The notes under the pieces: model-generated | Database searches by the model: none | Told to the model about the DNA's origin: nothing | What the model saw: the letters and a program-made list of their open reading frames with translations, nothing else | Assembly (NCBI RefSeq): GCF_002803075.1 | Contig: NZ_NNBK01000015.1 | Location: 124,001 to 188,000 of the forward strand | DNA length: 64,000 nt | Source of the DNA: Streptomyces sp. CB01373 | GTDB lineage: Bacteria > Actinomycetota > Actinomycetes > Streptomycetales > Streptomycetaceae | Reading direction: 5' to 3' | Program-made: the position numbers and the translations under genes | Shown here: one piece after another, positions 44,219 through 52,726 of the stretch | Numbering within the stretch: position 1 is the stretch's first letter | Layout of the letters: every line of letters starts with the position of its first letter

Positions 44219-47200
44219 GGCCGCCCCACCGCGGGTACGCCGTCGGCCTGGCCGGCCGGCGGTACTGTGCCGTCTCCTTCGGCGGGGAGCCCGCGCCAGC
44301 TCGTTCCCGGTGTCAGGCGCTCGCCCTTCATCACCAGGGACAGCGCCCCGAGCCGGACACCGGCGCCCACCTGCGTGTCGTAGAGCACGACGGTCCGCGC
44401 ACCGACGCTCGCGGCGGGGCCGACGGTCACCGTGGACATCTTCATCACCCGGTCCTCGAACAGGTGGGTCTGCAGGGAGACGTGCATGCCGATCGAGGCG
44501 TCGTCGCCCACTTCGACGAGGTCGAACTCGGTGAGGTAGGTGGTGCCGATCCAGGTGCGCCGTCCGATGCGGGCACCGAGCAGGCGCAGTACCGGCGGCA
44601 GGAACGGCGTCCCCACCAGGGCGCCCACGCCCGCGGGCACCGCCGCCGCCTCGAAGAGGCCGGTGACGAACTCCGTGCGGCGCACGAACAGGCTCCACAG
44701 GGGCTCCACGCGCGGCCGGTACCGCCCCGCGACGACCCACTTGGCCGCCACGCAGCACCCGATGACGATCAGCACCCCGCCCGCCGTGAACAGCGGCGAC
44801 ACGACCGGCGCCACCCACGGCCCGGTGCGGCGGGCGGTCTCCGACAGCGCGAGCAGGTACAGGCAGGCCGCGGTCGCGAGCAGCGACATGGGCACGGTGA
44901 CGCGGAAGAACTCGATGGCCAGCCGGCCGAGGACGGCTCCGCGGGTGGGCCGGAACGTCTTCTCCTCCGGGTAGGAGCCGCTGTCCTGGCGCACGGGCAG
45001 CCGCAGGGCCGGTGAGCCAAGCCAGGTGCTGCCGGCGGGCACGCGCTGCGCGGGCGGCACGGTGCCCACGCCGACGAGCGAGCCCGGGCCGAGCCGCGTC
45101 CCGGCGGGAACGAGCGCCGCGTTGCCCACGAAGGCGCGTTCGCCGATATCCGTGGGCCGGCAGGCCATGCGCCCGGCCGCGAAGGCCGCGGCACCGACGC
45201 CCGCCATGTCGGCGACGAAGCTGCCGTCGCCGAGGGTGAGCAGGTCGGGATCGAGGTGCGCCGCGGTGGAGATCTCGGCGCGCCGCCCGACGCGGGCGCC
45301 GAGCAGCCGCAGCCACGGCACGGTGTAGAGCGTGGCGTAGAGGGAGTTGGTGAGGGTGAGGCTCTGCTCCAGCAGCTTGTCGGCGATCCACTTGCGCACG
45401 CCCAGCGCCGAGCGCGCCGGATGGATCCCGGGTGGTGTCCTGGTCAGGACGGCCCGCTTGCCGACGGCGACGACCAGGCACACCGTGGCCACGAAGACCG
45501 GGCCGGACAGCGCGGCCGCCGCGAGAGCGGCGGAGGTGCCGCCGCGCGACCAGGCCCACCAGAGCAGGGCGGAGCTCGGCAGGGCCGCGGCGACCACGAC
45601 GGACTCCAGCAGGACCAGGCCGAGCACGACGGCGGCCAGGTGGCGGGGCCGCCAGGGATCCACCCCGGTCCGCTCGCGCAGCATCGTCTCGACGTGCGGG
45701 GCGAGTGCCTCGACCGGGCGCGTGGGCGATCCGGCGCGGCGCGATCCGGCCGGGACGGCCTCGTCCGGGCCTGCCGCGGACTGCTCGCCGAGCGCGGACC
45801 CGGGGCCGAGGCGGGCCCCTGGTTCGAGGACCGCGTTGGCCCCGACGTACGCCCGCTCGCCGACGGTGATCGGCGCGACGGTGACCCAGCCGTCGGCGAC
45901 CTGCCAGGGGCGCAGTGTGGCGCCGTAGCCGATCGTGGCGTCCTGGCCGACGCGCAGCAGCGTGGGCAGGCCGACGAAGCTGGTGGCGATGGTGGTGCGG
46001 GGGCCGACGCGGGCGCCGAGGAGCCGCAGGTACGGGCCCATCAGGGGGGATCCGCTGAGCGTCCGCAGGGGGCTGATGCCGTGCAGCAGTACGTCCAGCA
46101 GCCACAGCCGCAGGTATGTCGCTCCCCAGAGGGGGTACCGGCCGGGCCGGACGCCCGCCGCCAGGGGCCGTGCGAGCAGGACGGGGACGAGCCAGCGCAC
46201 GGCGAACCAGCCGGCCAGCACTGCGAGGGCGGGCCCCGTGGCTTCGCCGCCCGTCACCTGTCCGTGGCTCAGCACGAGGGATCCGGCCACCGGGCCGGTG
46301 AGCAGGAGGAGCAGTACGTAGAGGGCCGTGGCCTGGACGAGGCCGGCGCGCGCGATGCGGGCGCGGCCGTGCCGCAGGAGGGCGGGGCGGGGCCGCCGCG
46401 GCGTGCGGGAGGCGTCGGCCGTGGCGCGCAGCCGTGCCGCGAAGCCGCTCACGGTCGGGTTCTCGTAGAGGTCGCGCAGGGTGGGGCCGGGGCCGCCGCC
46501 CGGGTCGCGCAGCAGGGACACCGCTCGGGCGGCGAGCAGCGAGTGGCCGCCGAGGTCGGTGAAGAAGTCGGCGTCCGCGGAGAGTTCGCCGGGGTCCATG
46601 GCGAGCGTCCGTGCCCAGGCGTCGCGCACCCTGGCCTCGAGCCGGTCGCGGACCGGCGTGACACGGCCGGTGCCGGCGAGCCGGCGGCCGGTGGGTGCGG
46701 GCAGTCTCCTGCGGTCCGTCTTGCCGCTGGGCATGACGGGCAGCCGGTCGAGGAAGTCCAGTGTGGCGGGGACCATGTAGGCGGGCAGCGACCTGCGCAG
46801 GCGCCGGTTCAGGCGGGCGGTGAGATCGTCGTCGGGGTCCGTGCCGTTCCCGGCGGGCACCACGTAGGCGGCGAGGACGCGGTCGCCGTCGTGTCCGTCG
46901 CGCGGCGCCACAAGAGTGGTGGCCGCCTGGGCCACGCCGGGGTCCTCCAGCAGTACGTTGTCGATCTCCTCCAGGGACACCCGGTAGCCGCGGATCTTCA
47001 CCTCGGCGTCGGCCCTGCCGAGGTACTCGATCTCCCCGTCGTCGGTCATCCTGCCGAGGTCTCCGGTGCGGTACAGACGGCCCGGGCCGGGGGCCAGGGG
47101 GTGCGGGACGAAACGCTCGGCCGTCAGGTCGGGCCGTCCCGCGTAGCCGCGTGCGAGGCCCGGGCCGCCCAGGCAGATCTCGCCGACGGCGCCCTGCGGC

Positions 47201-48273
47201 ACGGGTCGCAGCCGCTCGTCGAGGAGGACGGCCGAGCAGGTCGGCAGCGGGCGGCCGATGGTCACCGGGCGTCCCGGCCGGACTTCCTGCCAGGTGGCGG
47301 TGACGGTGGCCTCGGTCGGCCCGTAGGTGTTGAGGACGCGCCGCCCCGGCCTGCACCACCGCTCGACGAGCGGGGCGGGGCACACCTCGCCGCCGACGAC
47401 GACCGTACGGAGCCGCGGGAGGTCGCGGGAGATCGTCGCGAGCAGCGTCGGAACGCAGTACAGGGCGGTGACCTGGTGCTCCTGGAGGAAGTCGGCGAGA
47501 TCGTCGCCCAGTTGTCCTGGGCCGCCCGGTCCGGCGACGAGCGTGGCGCCGGCCGCCCAGGTGGGCCAGATCTCCTCGATGGAGAAGTCGAACGAGAGGG
47601 TCATGCCCTGGTAGACGCGATCGTCCGGCCGGATGCCGTAGATCGGTGCCACGACGCGCAGGAAGTTGCAGATGCTCGACTGCGCGATCTCCACGCCCTT
47701 CGGCCTGCCGCTGGATCCCGAGGTGTACATCACGTACGCCAGCGGATCGTCCGCTCCCCCGGTCGGGACGGCGGGCCGCCCGGGCGGCTGGGCGGCGAGG
47801 TCCGCGGCACACGTGTCGGTCTCGATCACCTGGCACGTCGTCCGGCACCGGCGCGCCCATGCGGCGCCGGACGCGAGCGCCGACGTGGTCAGCACCGCGG
47901 CCGCGCCCGCGTCGCCCAGGATGAAGGCGACGCGGTCGGGCGGCGCGGCAGGGTCGATCGGCACGAACGCCGCGCCCGCCTTGCACACGCCCAGCAGGCA
48001 CGCGTACATGTCCACGGTCCGGGGCAGCAGCAGGGCTGCTCGGCTGCCGGGGCCGATGCCGGCACGCAGCAGGTACCGGGCCACTCGGCCGGCCCGCGCG
48101 TCGAGTTCGGCGTAGGTCACCCGCCGCGATCCGCAGACGAGGGCCGGGGCCGACGGAGTGCGGTCGCAGGCGTCGTCGAAGAAGCGGTTCAGCCGGTCGC
48201 CGGTGCCCCCGGTTCCCGGGGCCGTGCGGCCCCGGCGAGGAGAGACGGGTGGGGCTGCGGTGCGGGAAACCAT
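44215..48273 (-). CDS. Pls/PosA-family membrane-bound peptide synthetase (A-T-TM-beta-helix)
   Basis: A 1,352-aa enzyme; the start ATG at 48273 has GAGGAGGCGACC upstream. The adenylation domain (about 20-500) has the core motifs YVMYTSGSSGRPKG, YGPTEATVT, YRTGDLGR and PSGKTDRR; the thiolation domain carries Ser578 in GGHSLL. After it come about six membrane helices interspersed with three tandem left-handed-beta-helix (hexapeptide) domains, each opening with a LLGARVG/LLGARIG unit. That is the architecture and almost the length of epsilon-poly-L-lysine synthetase (about 1,320 aa), which polymerises one amino acid without condensation domains. The specificity residues, read by alignment to GrsA, are tentatively D-F-E-Y-V-G-T-V-T-K; the Glu at 239 fits a basic side chain but the code is not diagnostic. 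Translationally coupled to the BPL_N gene. Confidence 0.9.
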   Translation of the reverse strand: MVSRTAAPPVSPRRGRTAPGTGGTGDRLNRFFDDACDRTPSAPALVCGSRRVTYAELDARAGRVARYLLRAGIGPGSRAALLLPRTVDMYACLLGVCKAGAAFVPIDPAAPPDRVAFILGDAGAAAVLTTSALASGAAWARRCRTTCQVIETDTCAADLAAQPPGRPAVPTGGADDPLAYVMYTSGSSGRPKGVEIAQSSICNFLRVVAPIYGIRPDDRVYQGMTLSFDFSIEEIWPTWAAGATLVAGPGGPGQLGDDLADFLQEHQVTALYCVPTLLATISRDLPRLRTVVVGGEVCPAPLVERWCRPGRRVLNTYGPTEATVTATWQEVRPGRPVTIGRPLPTCSAVLLDERLRPVPQGAVGEICLGGPGLARGYAGRPDLTAERFVPHPLAPGPGRLYRTGDLGRMTDDGEIEYLGRADAEVKIRGYRVSLEEIDNVLLEDPGVAQAATTLVAPRDGHDGDRVLAAYVVPAGNGTDPDDDLTARLNRRLRRSLPAYMVPATLDFLDRLPVMPSGKTDRRRLPAPTGRRLAGTGRVTPVRDRLEARVRDAWARTLAMDPGELSADADFFTDLGGHSLLAARAVSLLRDPGGGPGPTLRDLYENPTVSGFAARLRATADASRTPRRPRPALLRHGRARIARAGLVQATALYVLLLLLTGPVAGSLVLSHGQVTGGEATGPALAVLAGWFAVRWLVPVLLARPLAAGVRPGRYPLWGATYLRLWLLDVLLHGISPLRTLSGSPLMGPYLRLLGARVGPRTTIATSFVGLPTLLRVGQDATIGYGATLRPWQVADGWVTVAPITVGERAYVGANAVLEPGARLGPGSALGEQSAAGPDEAVPAGSRRAGSPTRPVEALAPHVETMLRERTGVDPWRPRHLAAVVLGLVLLESVVVAAALPSSALLWWAWSRGGTSAALAAAALSGPVFVATVCLVVAVGKRAVLTRTPPGIHPARSALGVRKWIADKLLEQSLTLTNSLYATLYTVPWLRLLGARVGRRAEISTAAHLDPDLLTLGDGSFVADMAGVGAAAFAAGRMACRPTDIGERAFVGNAALVPAGTRLGPGSLVGVGTVPPAQRVPAGSTWLGSPALRLPVRQDSGSYPEEKTFRPTRGAVLGRLAIEFFRVTVPMSLLATAACLYLLALSETARRTGPWVAPVVSPLFTAGGVLIVIGCCVAAKWVVAGRYRPRVEPLWSLFVRRTEFVTGLFEAAAVPAGVGALVGTPFLPPVLRLLGARIGRRTWIGTTYLTEFDLVEVGDDASIGMHVSLQTHLFEDRVMKMSTVTVGPAASVGARTVVLYDTQVGAGVRLGALSLVMKGERLTPGTSWRGLPAEGDGTVPPAGQADGVPAVGRP

Positions 48274-48577
48274 GGTCGCCTCCTCTTCGATGCGAGAAGA
48301 AGATGCGGGAAGGACTCGCTTCCTCGGTGCGCAAAGGACCCGGTCGTCCCCAGGACTCCTCCAGCCTCGGCGACGCCCGCTGAGAGGACACTGAGAAGCC
48401 GCCCGGGGCCGGCCCCGCGGGCCGCCATCCGCGCCCGCCAAGGCGATCGCGAGGACCGCTGCCCCGGCCCGCGGGACGACGTCCTGTCCAGCACCCCCTG
48501 CTCCCAGATCATCTGAGTACGGCACCTGAGTACGCGCGCTCATGCTCCGCGGCAGGGCTCGCATCAGACTCCTCGGC
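48274..48577. other. Divergent intergenic region upstream of the Pls gene
   Basis: Holds the Pls promoter (-) and that of the SCO7613-like membrane protein (+). The clearest signal is CTGAGA-GGACA-CTGAGA at 48380-48396, about 110-120 bp before the Pls start. No small gene was recognised. Confidence 0.45.
48380..48396. promoter_or_regulatory. CTGAGA-N5-CTGAGA direct repeat, likely OmpR-type regulator site
   Basis: Two exact CTGAGA half-sites (48380-48385, 48391-48396) with an 11-bp period, read as TCTCAG-N5-TCTCAG on the Pls-coding strand. OmpR/PhoB-type regulators bind head-to-tail half-sites at 11-bp spacing. The two-component regulator encoded 5 kb away is the obvious candidate; the membrane-protein gene on the other side could be co-controlled. 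Confidence 0.5.
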
Positions 48578-50926
48578 ATGACCCACCTACCGCCACCGGC
48601 CGAGGAATTGCGGATCCTCGACGCGGAGTTGCGGCAACTCGACGCCCGACGGGCCCAGTTGCTGTTCCGCCGCGCCCACCTGATAGGTCTCCTCCAGCCG
48701 GCCTTCCCGCCCGCTCCGCCCGTCGCGCGGCGGCCCGAGACCACCGCACCCCGTGTGCAGAACGTGCTCCTGGTCCTCGGCGGCGTCCTGCTGACCGTCG
48801 CCGCGATCGCGTTCACCCTGGTCAGCTGGGGGCACCTGGGCATCGCCGGGCGGTCCCTGGTGCTCGCCACGGTGACCGCGGCGGCGCTCGGCGCTCCCGT
48901 GCTCCTGCTGAGGCGCGGGCTGCGCTCGACGGCGGAGGCGCTGGCGGGCCTCGGTCTGGCGCTGACGGTGCTCGACGCGTACGCGCTGCACGAGGTGGCG
49001 CTGACGGCCACCGACGGCACGGGGTACGCGGCCGTCGCGGCGGTGTGTCTGGCCGGGCTGTGGTGGGGGTACGGCAGGGGGCTCGGTTCGCTGCGCCTCC
49101 CCTTCCCCGCCGCGCTGGCCGCCGGCCAGTTCCCGCTGCTGCTGTCGGCGGTGGCGGCCGACGCGGGCCCGTACGCGATCACGGCCGCGCTGCTGCTGAC
49201 GGCCACGTGCGACACGGCCGTCGCGCTGCGGACGTCGGTGGGGTGCCTGCGCATCGCCGCCGCCGTCGGCGCGTACGGGATGGGCGGCTGGGGCGTGGCG
49301 GCGGCGGGCGTGCTCTCCTCGGAGGCGACCGGTCCTAGCGCCGCCGCCCGTGCCGCGGCGCTCCTCGCCCTGGCGGCGGCGATCGCGCTGTACGCCGCGT
49401 GGCGCACCCCGCGGCAGGGCCTTGCCGTCGGCGCCGCGGTGACCGGCGGACTGCTCCTGGTCGCGGCGCTCGGCGGCATCCCTCGTGCGGTGCTGCCCGG
49501 GGTGTGGACGGTGCCCGGCTATCTGGTCTGCGGGGCCGGGCTGCCGGCCGCCGTGCGCCTTCGGCTTCCGGATCCCATCCGGCGCGGTGCCGCTTGGGCG
49601 TCGGCCGCCGTCCAGGCCCTTGCGGTGGTGTGGGCGCTTCCCCTGGTCTTCGTGGCGCTGCTGGGTCCGGTCGGACTGACGGGACGGGTCTGGTCCGGAG
49701 CGCCGTCGGATCTGCGTGCCGCGGTGACGGTCTGGGTGTACTGGCCCCCGGACGCGGCGGCCGCGCCGCTGGTGTTCGCGGTCGTCGCGGCGGTGCTGGC
49801 CGTGGCGGCCCGCACCACCACCGCCTGGCGCGACCAGGCCTCGGCCGGTGTCGTGGTCCTGGCCTGGGCGGCCGTGCTCGTCCTCCCGTTCGCCCTGCGA
49901 CTCCCTTATACGGCCGGGCTGTTCACGCAGGGGCTGACGGTCGTGGCGGCGCTGACGGCGGCGGTGTACGCGCGCCGGACACCGACGTCCCTCACCGCCG
50001 TACTCCTTTCCCTGCTCACCGCGGCCGGTCTCTCGATCCTCTCGCTCGCCTCCCAGGAGGCGACCCTGGCCGTGCTCGCCGCGCTGACGGCGATCTTCAC
50101 GGTGGCCGCCGCGCACCCGCGGCTGACCGCCGTCTGCGCGAGCGCGTCCCTGGCCGGTGCGGCGGGTCTGGCCTGTGCGGTGGGTGCCGCCGCGGGCTGG
50201 TCCGCCGCGCACACGGCACTGTTGCTCCTGGTCGTCCCGGCCGCCGCGGCCCTGCTCGCGGCGCGTGTCCCGCGCTCCGCGGTTCCGGTCGAGGCCACCG
50301 GCGCCGGTGCGGGGCTCCTGGCCATCGGGCTGGCCGTCACCGACGCCCCGGTGCTGGCCCTGGTGCTGGCCCTGTGCGGGGTGATCGCCGCGGGCACCGC
50401 CGTGCGCGCCGACCGCCGTCGGGCGGGGTACGCGGCCGCCGCGTTGTTCGTGCTGGCCGGCTGGGTGCGGCTCGGGTCGTGGGGCGTGGGCGCGCCGGAG
50501 GCGTACACCCTGCCGGTGACCGTGCCGGCGCTGGTCGTGGGCTTCTTCCGGCGCCGCCGGGACCCCGGGGCCTCGTCGTGGACGGCGTACGGCCCCGGGC
50601 TCTCGGCGACGCTCGTGCCGAGCCTGCTCGCGGCGTGGGCCGGCGCCGACTGGCCGCGCCCCCTGCTGCTCGGCACGGCCGCCCTCGTCGTCGTCCTCGT
50701 GGGTGCCCGCCACCGGCTCCAGGCACCGCTCGCACTGGGCGGGGGCGTGCTCGTGCTGGACGCGCTGCATGAACTCGCCCCCTACCTGGTGCAGTTGGCG
50801 GGCGCCCTCCCGCGCTGGCTGCCTCCCGCGTTCGCCGGGCTGCTGCTGCTCGTGCTGGGCGCGACGTACGAGCAGCGGATCCGGGACGCCCGGCGGATGC
50901 GGGACGTGCTGGGCCGGATGCGCTGA
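48578..50926 (+). CDS. SCO7613-like polytopic membrane protein
   Basis: A 782-aa protein starting MTHLPPPAEELRILDAELRQ; an in-frame ATG at 48542 gives 794 aa, but this second ATG begins the family-typical N-terminus. A short coiled-coil-like N-terminal region (LDAELRQLDARRAQLLFRRA) precedes some 20 or more hydrophobic helices, most built on Ala/Leu/Val/Gly, without charged pockets that would suggest a channel or enzyme. The pattern agrees with the SCO7613 C-terminal-domain family, found in most streptomycetes with unknown role. Its promoter is divergent from the Pls gene, which is why it may be linked to that locus, but the family is too widespread for that to be strong evidence. Confidence 0.8.
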   Translation: MTHLPPPAEELRILDAELRQLDARRAQLLFRRAHLIGLLQPAFPPAPPVARRPETTAPRVQNVLLVLGGVLLTVAAIAFTLVSWGHLGIAGRSLVLATVTAAALGAPVLLLRRGLRSTAEALAGLGLALTVLDAYALHEVALTATDGTGYAAVAAVCLAGLWWGYGRGLGSLRLPFPAALAAGQFPLLLSAVAADAGPYAITAALLLTATCDTAVALRTSVGCLRIAAAVGAYGMGGWGVAAAGVLSSEATGPSAAARAAALLALAAAIALYAAWRTPRQGLAVGAAVTGGLLLVAALGGIPRAVLPGVWTVPGYLVCGAGLPAAVRLRLPDPIRRGAAWASAAVQALAVVWALPLVFVALLGPVGLTGRVWSGAPSDLRAAVTVWVYWPPDAAAAPLVFAVVAAVLAVAARTTTAWRDQASAGVVVLAWAAVLVLPFALRLPYTAGLFTQGLTVVAALTAAVYARRTPTSLTAVLLSLLTAAGLSILSLASQEATLAVLAALTAIFTVAAAHPRLTAVCASASLAGAAGLACAVGAAAGWSAAHTALLLLVVPAAAALLAARVPRSAVPVEATGAGAGLLAIGLAVTDAPVLALVLALCGVIAAGTAVRADRRRAGYAAAALFVLAGWVRLGSWGVGAPEAYTLPVTVPALVVGFFRRRRDPGASSWTAYGPGLSATLVPSLLAAWAGADWPRPLLLGTAALVVVLVGARHRLQAPLALGGGVLVLDALHELAPYLVQLAGALPRWLPPAFAGLLLLVLGATYEQRIRDARRMRDVLGRMR

Positions 50927-50974
50927 CGGACGGCCGGGCCGGGAGCCGGGGCTCAGCACATGTCGGTCGGGCAC

Positions 50975-51688
50975 CTACCAGGGCAGCGGCCCCGTCACGT
51001 CGAAGTACCCGCCGCTGGGTCCGTCCGGGCCCAGCCCTGCCATGCGGACGATGATCTCGGCGCCCTCCTCGACGGTCTGGGTCCCGGTGTTCCCGTTCAG
51101 GTCCGTCTTGGTGAAGCCGGGCTCCACCGCGTTGATCCGCATGGCCGGGAACGCCTTCGCGTACTGCACGGTGATCATGTTGACCGCGGTCTTCGACGCC
51201 GGGTACGCGACCCCCGGGTAGGCGGAGGCGGGGTGGGCGGGGTCGGCCACGTGCGTGAGCGAGGCCAGGCCGCTGCTGACGTTGACCACGACCGGCGACG
51301 CGGACCGCCGCAGCAGCGGCAGGAACGCGTGGGTGACGCGTACCGTGCCGAAGACGTTGGTCTCGAAGACCTCCCGCATCAGGTCGGCGGTGACGTCCGC
51401 CGCGTCCGCCACCCCGTTGTCCGGGCCGCGCGCCTCGACGCCGGCGTTGTTGACCAGCACGTCGAGACCGCCGTCGGCCTCGATCGTCCTCGCCGCCGCC
51501 GCCACGGACGCGTCGTCGGTGACATCGAGCTGGACGGCCCGGGCCCCGTCGCCAAGCCGCTCGGCGGCGTCGCGGCCCCGGGCCTCGTCCCTGCTGCCGA
51601 CGTAGACGGTGTGGCCCGCGGCGATCAGACGGCGGGCGGTCTCGTACCCGAGACCCTTGTTCGCTCCGGTGATCAGTGTTGTGGTCAT
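50975..51688 (-). CDS. Classical SDR oxidoreductase
   Basis: A 237-aa protein starting MTTTLITGANKGLGYETARR. The Rossmann motif TGANKGLG (residues 7-14), NNAG (about 85-88), catalytic Ser (VNVSSGLAS) and YPASK (Tyr/Lys of YxxxK, about 161-165) are complete, so it is likely active. The N-terminal TGANKG is found in carbonyl-reductase-like SDRs that use NADPH on small ketones and aldehydes. It is divergent from the MmyB-like regulator across a 102-bp spacer that contains a near-perfect palindrome, a common arrangement for regulator-SDR pairs. Confidence 0.9.
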   Translation of the reverse strand: MTTTLITGANKGLGYETARRLIAAGHTVYVGSRDEARGRDAAERLGDGARAVQLDVTDDASVAAAARTIEADGGLDVLVNNAGVEARGPDNGVADAADVTADLMREVFETNVFGTVRVTHAFLPLLRRSASPVVVNVSSGLASLTHVADPAHPASAYPGVAYPASKTAVNMITVQYAKAFPAMRINAVEPGFTKTDLNGNTGTQTVEEGAEIIVRMAGLGPDGPSGGYFDVTGPLPW

Positions 51689-51736
51689 GCCCCCACGATC
51701 CGCCCCGCCCGCCCGCGCAGCCAGGCGTCCCGTCTT

Positions 51737-51757
51737 CCTGGGACCGGTGGTACCAGG
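51737..51757. promoter_or_regulatory. Near-palindromic operator between SDR and MmyB-like regulator
   Basis: CCTGGGACC-GGT-GGTACCAGG: arms match at 8 of 9 positions. Placed midway between the divergent SDR (start 51688) and regulator (start 51791) genes, it is the likely operator of the latter. The symmetry is read directly; the protein-DNA pairing is inferred. Confidence 0.5.
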
Positions 51758-51790
51758 CAGGCCTCTGGCCGGCGGGGGCACACTGGCCGC

Positions 51791-52633
51791 ATGGCGACGG
51801 CGGAGTTCGGCAAGGCGGTGCGCCGCTGGCGCGACCGGGTCCCACCCGAGGCGGCGGGGCTGCCGACCGGGGAGCGGCGGCGTGCGGCCGGGCTGCGCCG
51901 TGAGGAACTGGCCCTGCTGGCCGGGATCTCCGTCGACTACGTCACCCGGCTCGAACAGGGCCGCGCCACCAACCCCTCGTCCCAGGTCGTCGAGGCCATG
52001 GCTCGCGCGCTGCGGCTGTCGGAGGAGGAACGCGCGCACCTGTTCCGGCTGGCCGGACTCGCGCCGCCGGGCCCCGAGACGGTGCCGGCGCACATCACCC
52101 CGAGCGTCCAGCGGCTGCTGGACCGGCTGACGGGGACGCCTGTGGCGGTGTTCGACGCGTCCTGGACCCTGTTGCTGGCCAACGCGCCCTACGCGGCCCT
52201 GATGGGCGACCCGTCCGGCCGGTGCGGCAACGAGCGCAACGGCGTGTGGCGCCACTTCCTCGGCCCGGGGCCCGGCGCCCTGCGCGCACCGCAGGCGCGG
52301 GACGACCACGAGGCGGCTCTCGTCGCCGATCTGCGCACGGCCGCCGAACGCTACCCGGCCGACCGGCGGCTGCACCGGCTGATCGCCGAACTGCGCGGGG
52401 GCAGCGAGCGGTTCTCCGAGCTGTGGGACGCGGGCGCCGCCGGCCGCCACGAGGCGTCGCGCAAGACGATCGACCATCCGCGGGTCGGGCCCGTCACGCT
52501 GGACTGCGACGTCCTCACCGTGGCGGGCAGCGACCTGCGGATCATGGTCTACACGGCCGAACCCGGTTCCGGGGACGCCGAACGCCTCGCCCTTCTCACC
52601 GTCCTCGGCACCCAGGCTCTCGTCGAACGCTGA
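51791..52633 (+). CDS. MmyB-like XRE helix-turn-helix regulator
   Basis: A 280-aa protein starting MATAEFGKAVRRWRDRVPPE. The N-terminal XRE domain is at about residues 28-95: GERRRAAGLRREELALLAGI then VDYVTRLEQGRATNPSSQVV, the exact signature of the MmyB-like family. The C-terminal domain (about 105-275) has the PAS-like ligand-binding fold of MmyB regulators with the conserved VAVFDASWTLLLANAPYAAL, PADRRLHRLI, FSELW and HPRVGPVTLDCDVL. The ligand may be a small or fatty-acyl molecule. Divergent from the SDR gene, so it probably regulates that gene from the palindrome between them. Confidence 0.92.
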   Translation: MATAEFGKAVRRWRDRVPPEAAGLPTGERRRAAGLRREELALLAGISVDYVTRLEQGRATNPSSQVVEAMARALRLSEEERAHLFRLAGLAPPGPETVPAHITPSVQRLLDRLTGTPVAVFDASWTLLLANAPYAALMGDPSGRCGNERNGVWRHFLGPGPGALRAPQARDDHEAALVADLRTAAERYPADRRLHRLIAELRGGSERFSELWDAGAAGRHEASRKTIDHPRVGPVTLDCDVLTVAGSDLRIMVYTAEPGSGDAERLALLTVLGTQALVER

Positions 52634-52639
52634 CGACTT

Positions 52640-52669
52640 TTGCCTATAGGTCGTAGGTAAATGCATAAT
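52640..52669 (+). promoter_or_regulatory. Vegetative-type promoter upstream of SGNH hydrolase
   Basis: TTGCCT (52640-52645) and CATAAT (52664-52669) with an 18-bp spacer resemble a HrdB-type -35/-10 pair (TTGACA, TATAAT). It lies about 58 bp before the start of the hydrolase gene at 52727. Good match in an otherwise G+C-rich region. Confidence 0.55.
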
Positions 52670-52726
52670 GGGGTTCGGGTCGAGGCTTCCCTCGACGCTC
52701 CGACTCCTGATCGACAGGCTGAGGCG

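Noticed and set aside
44113..45015. Plus-strand frames across the Pls gene as separate proteins
   Set aside because: Antisense to a coherent 1,352-aa synthetase; no domain on this strand.
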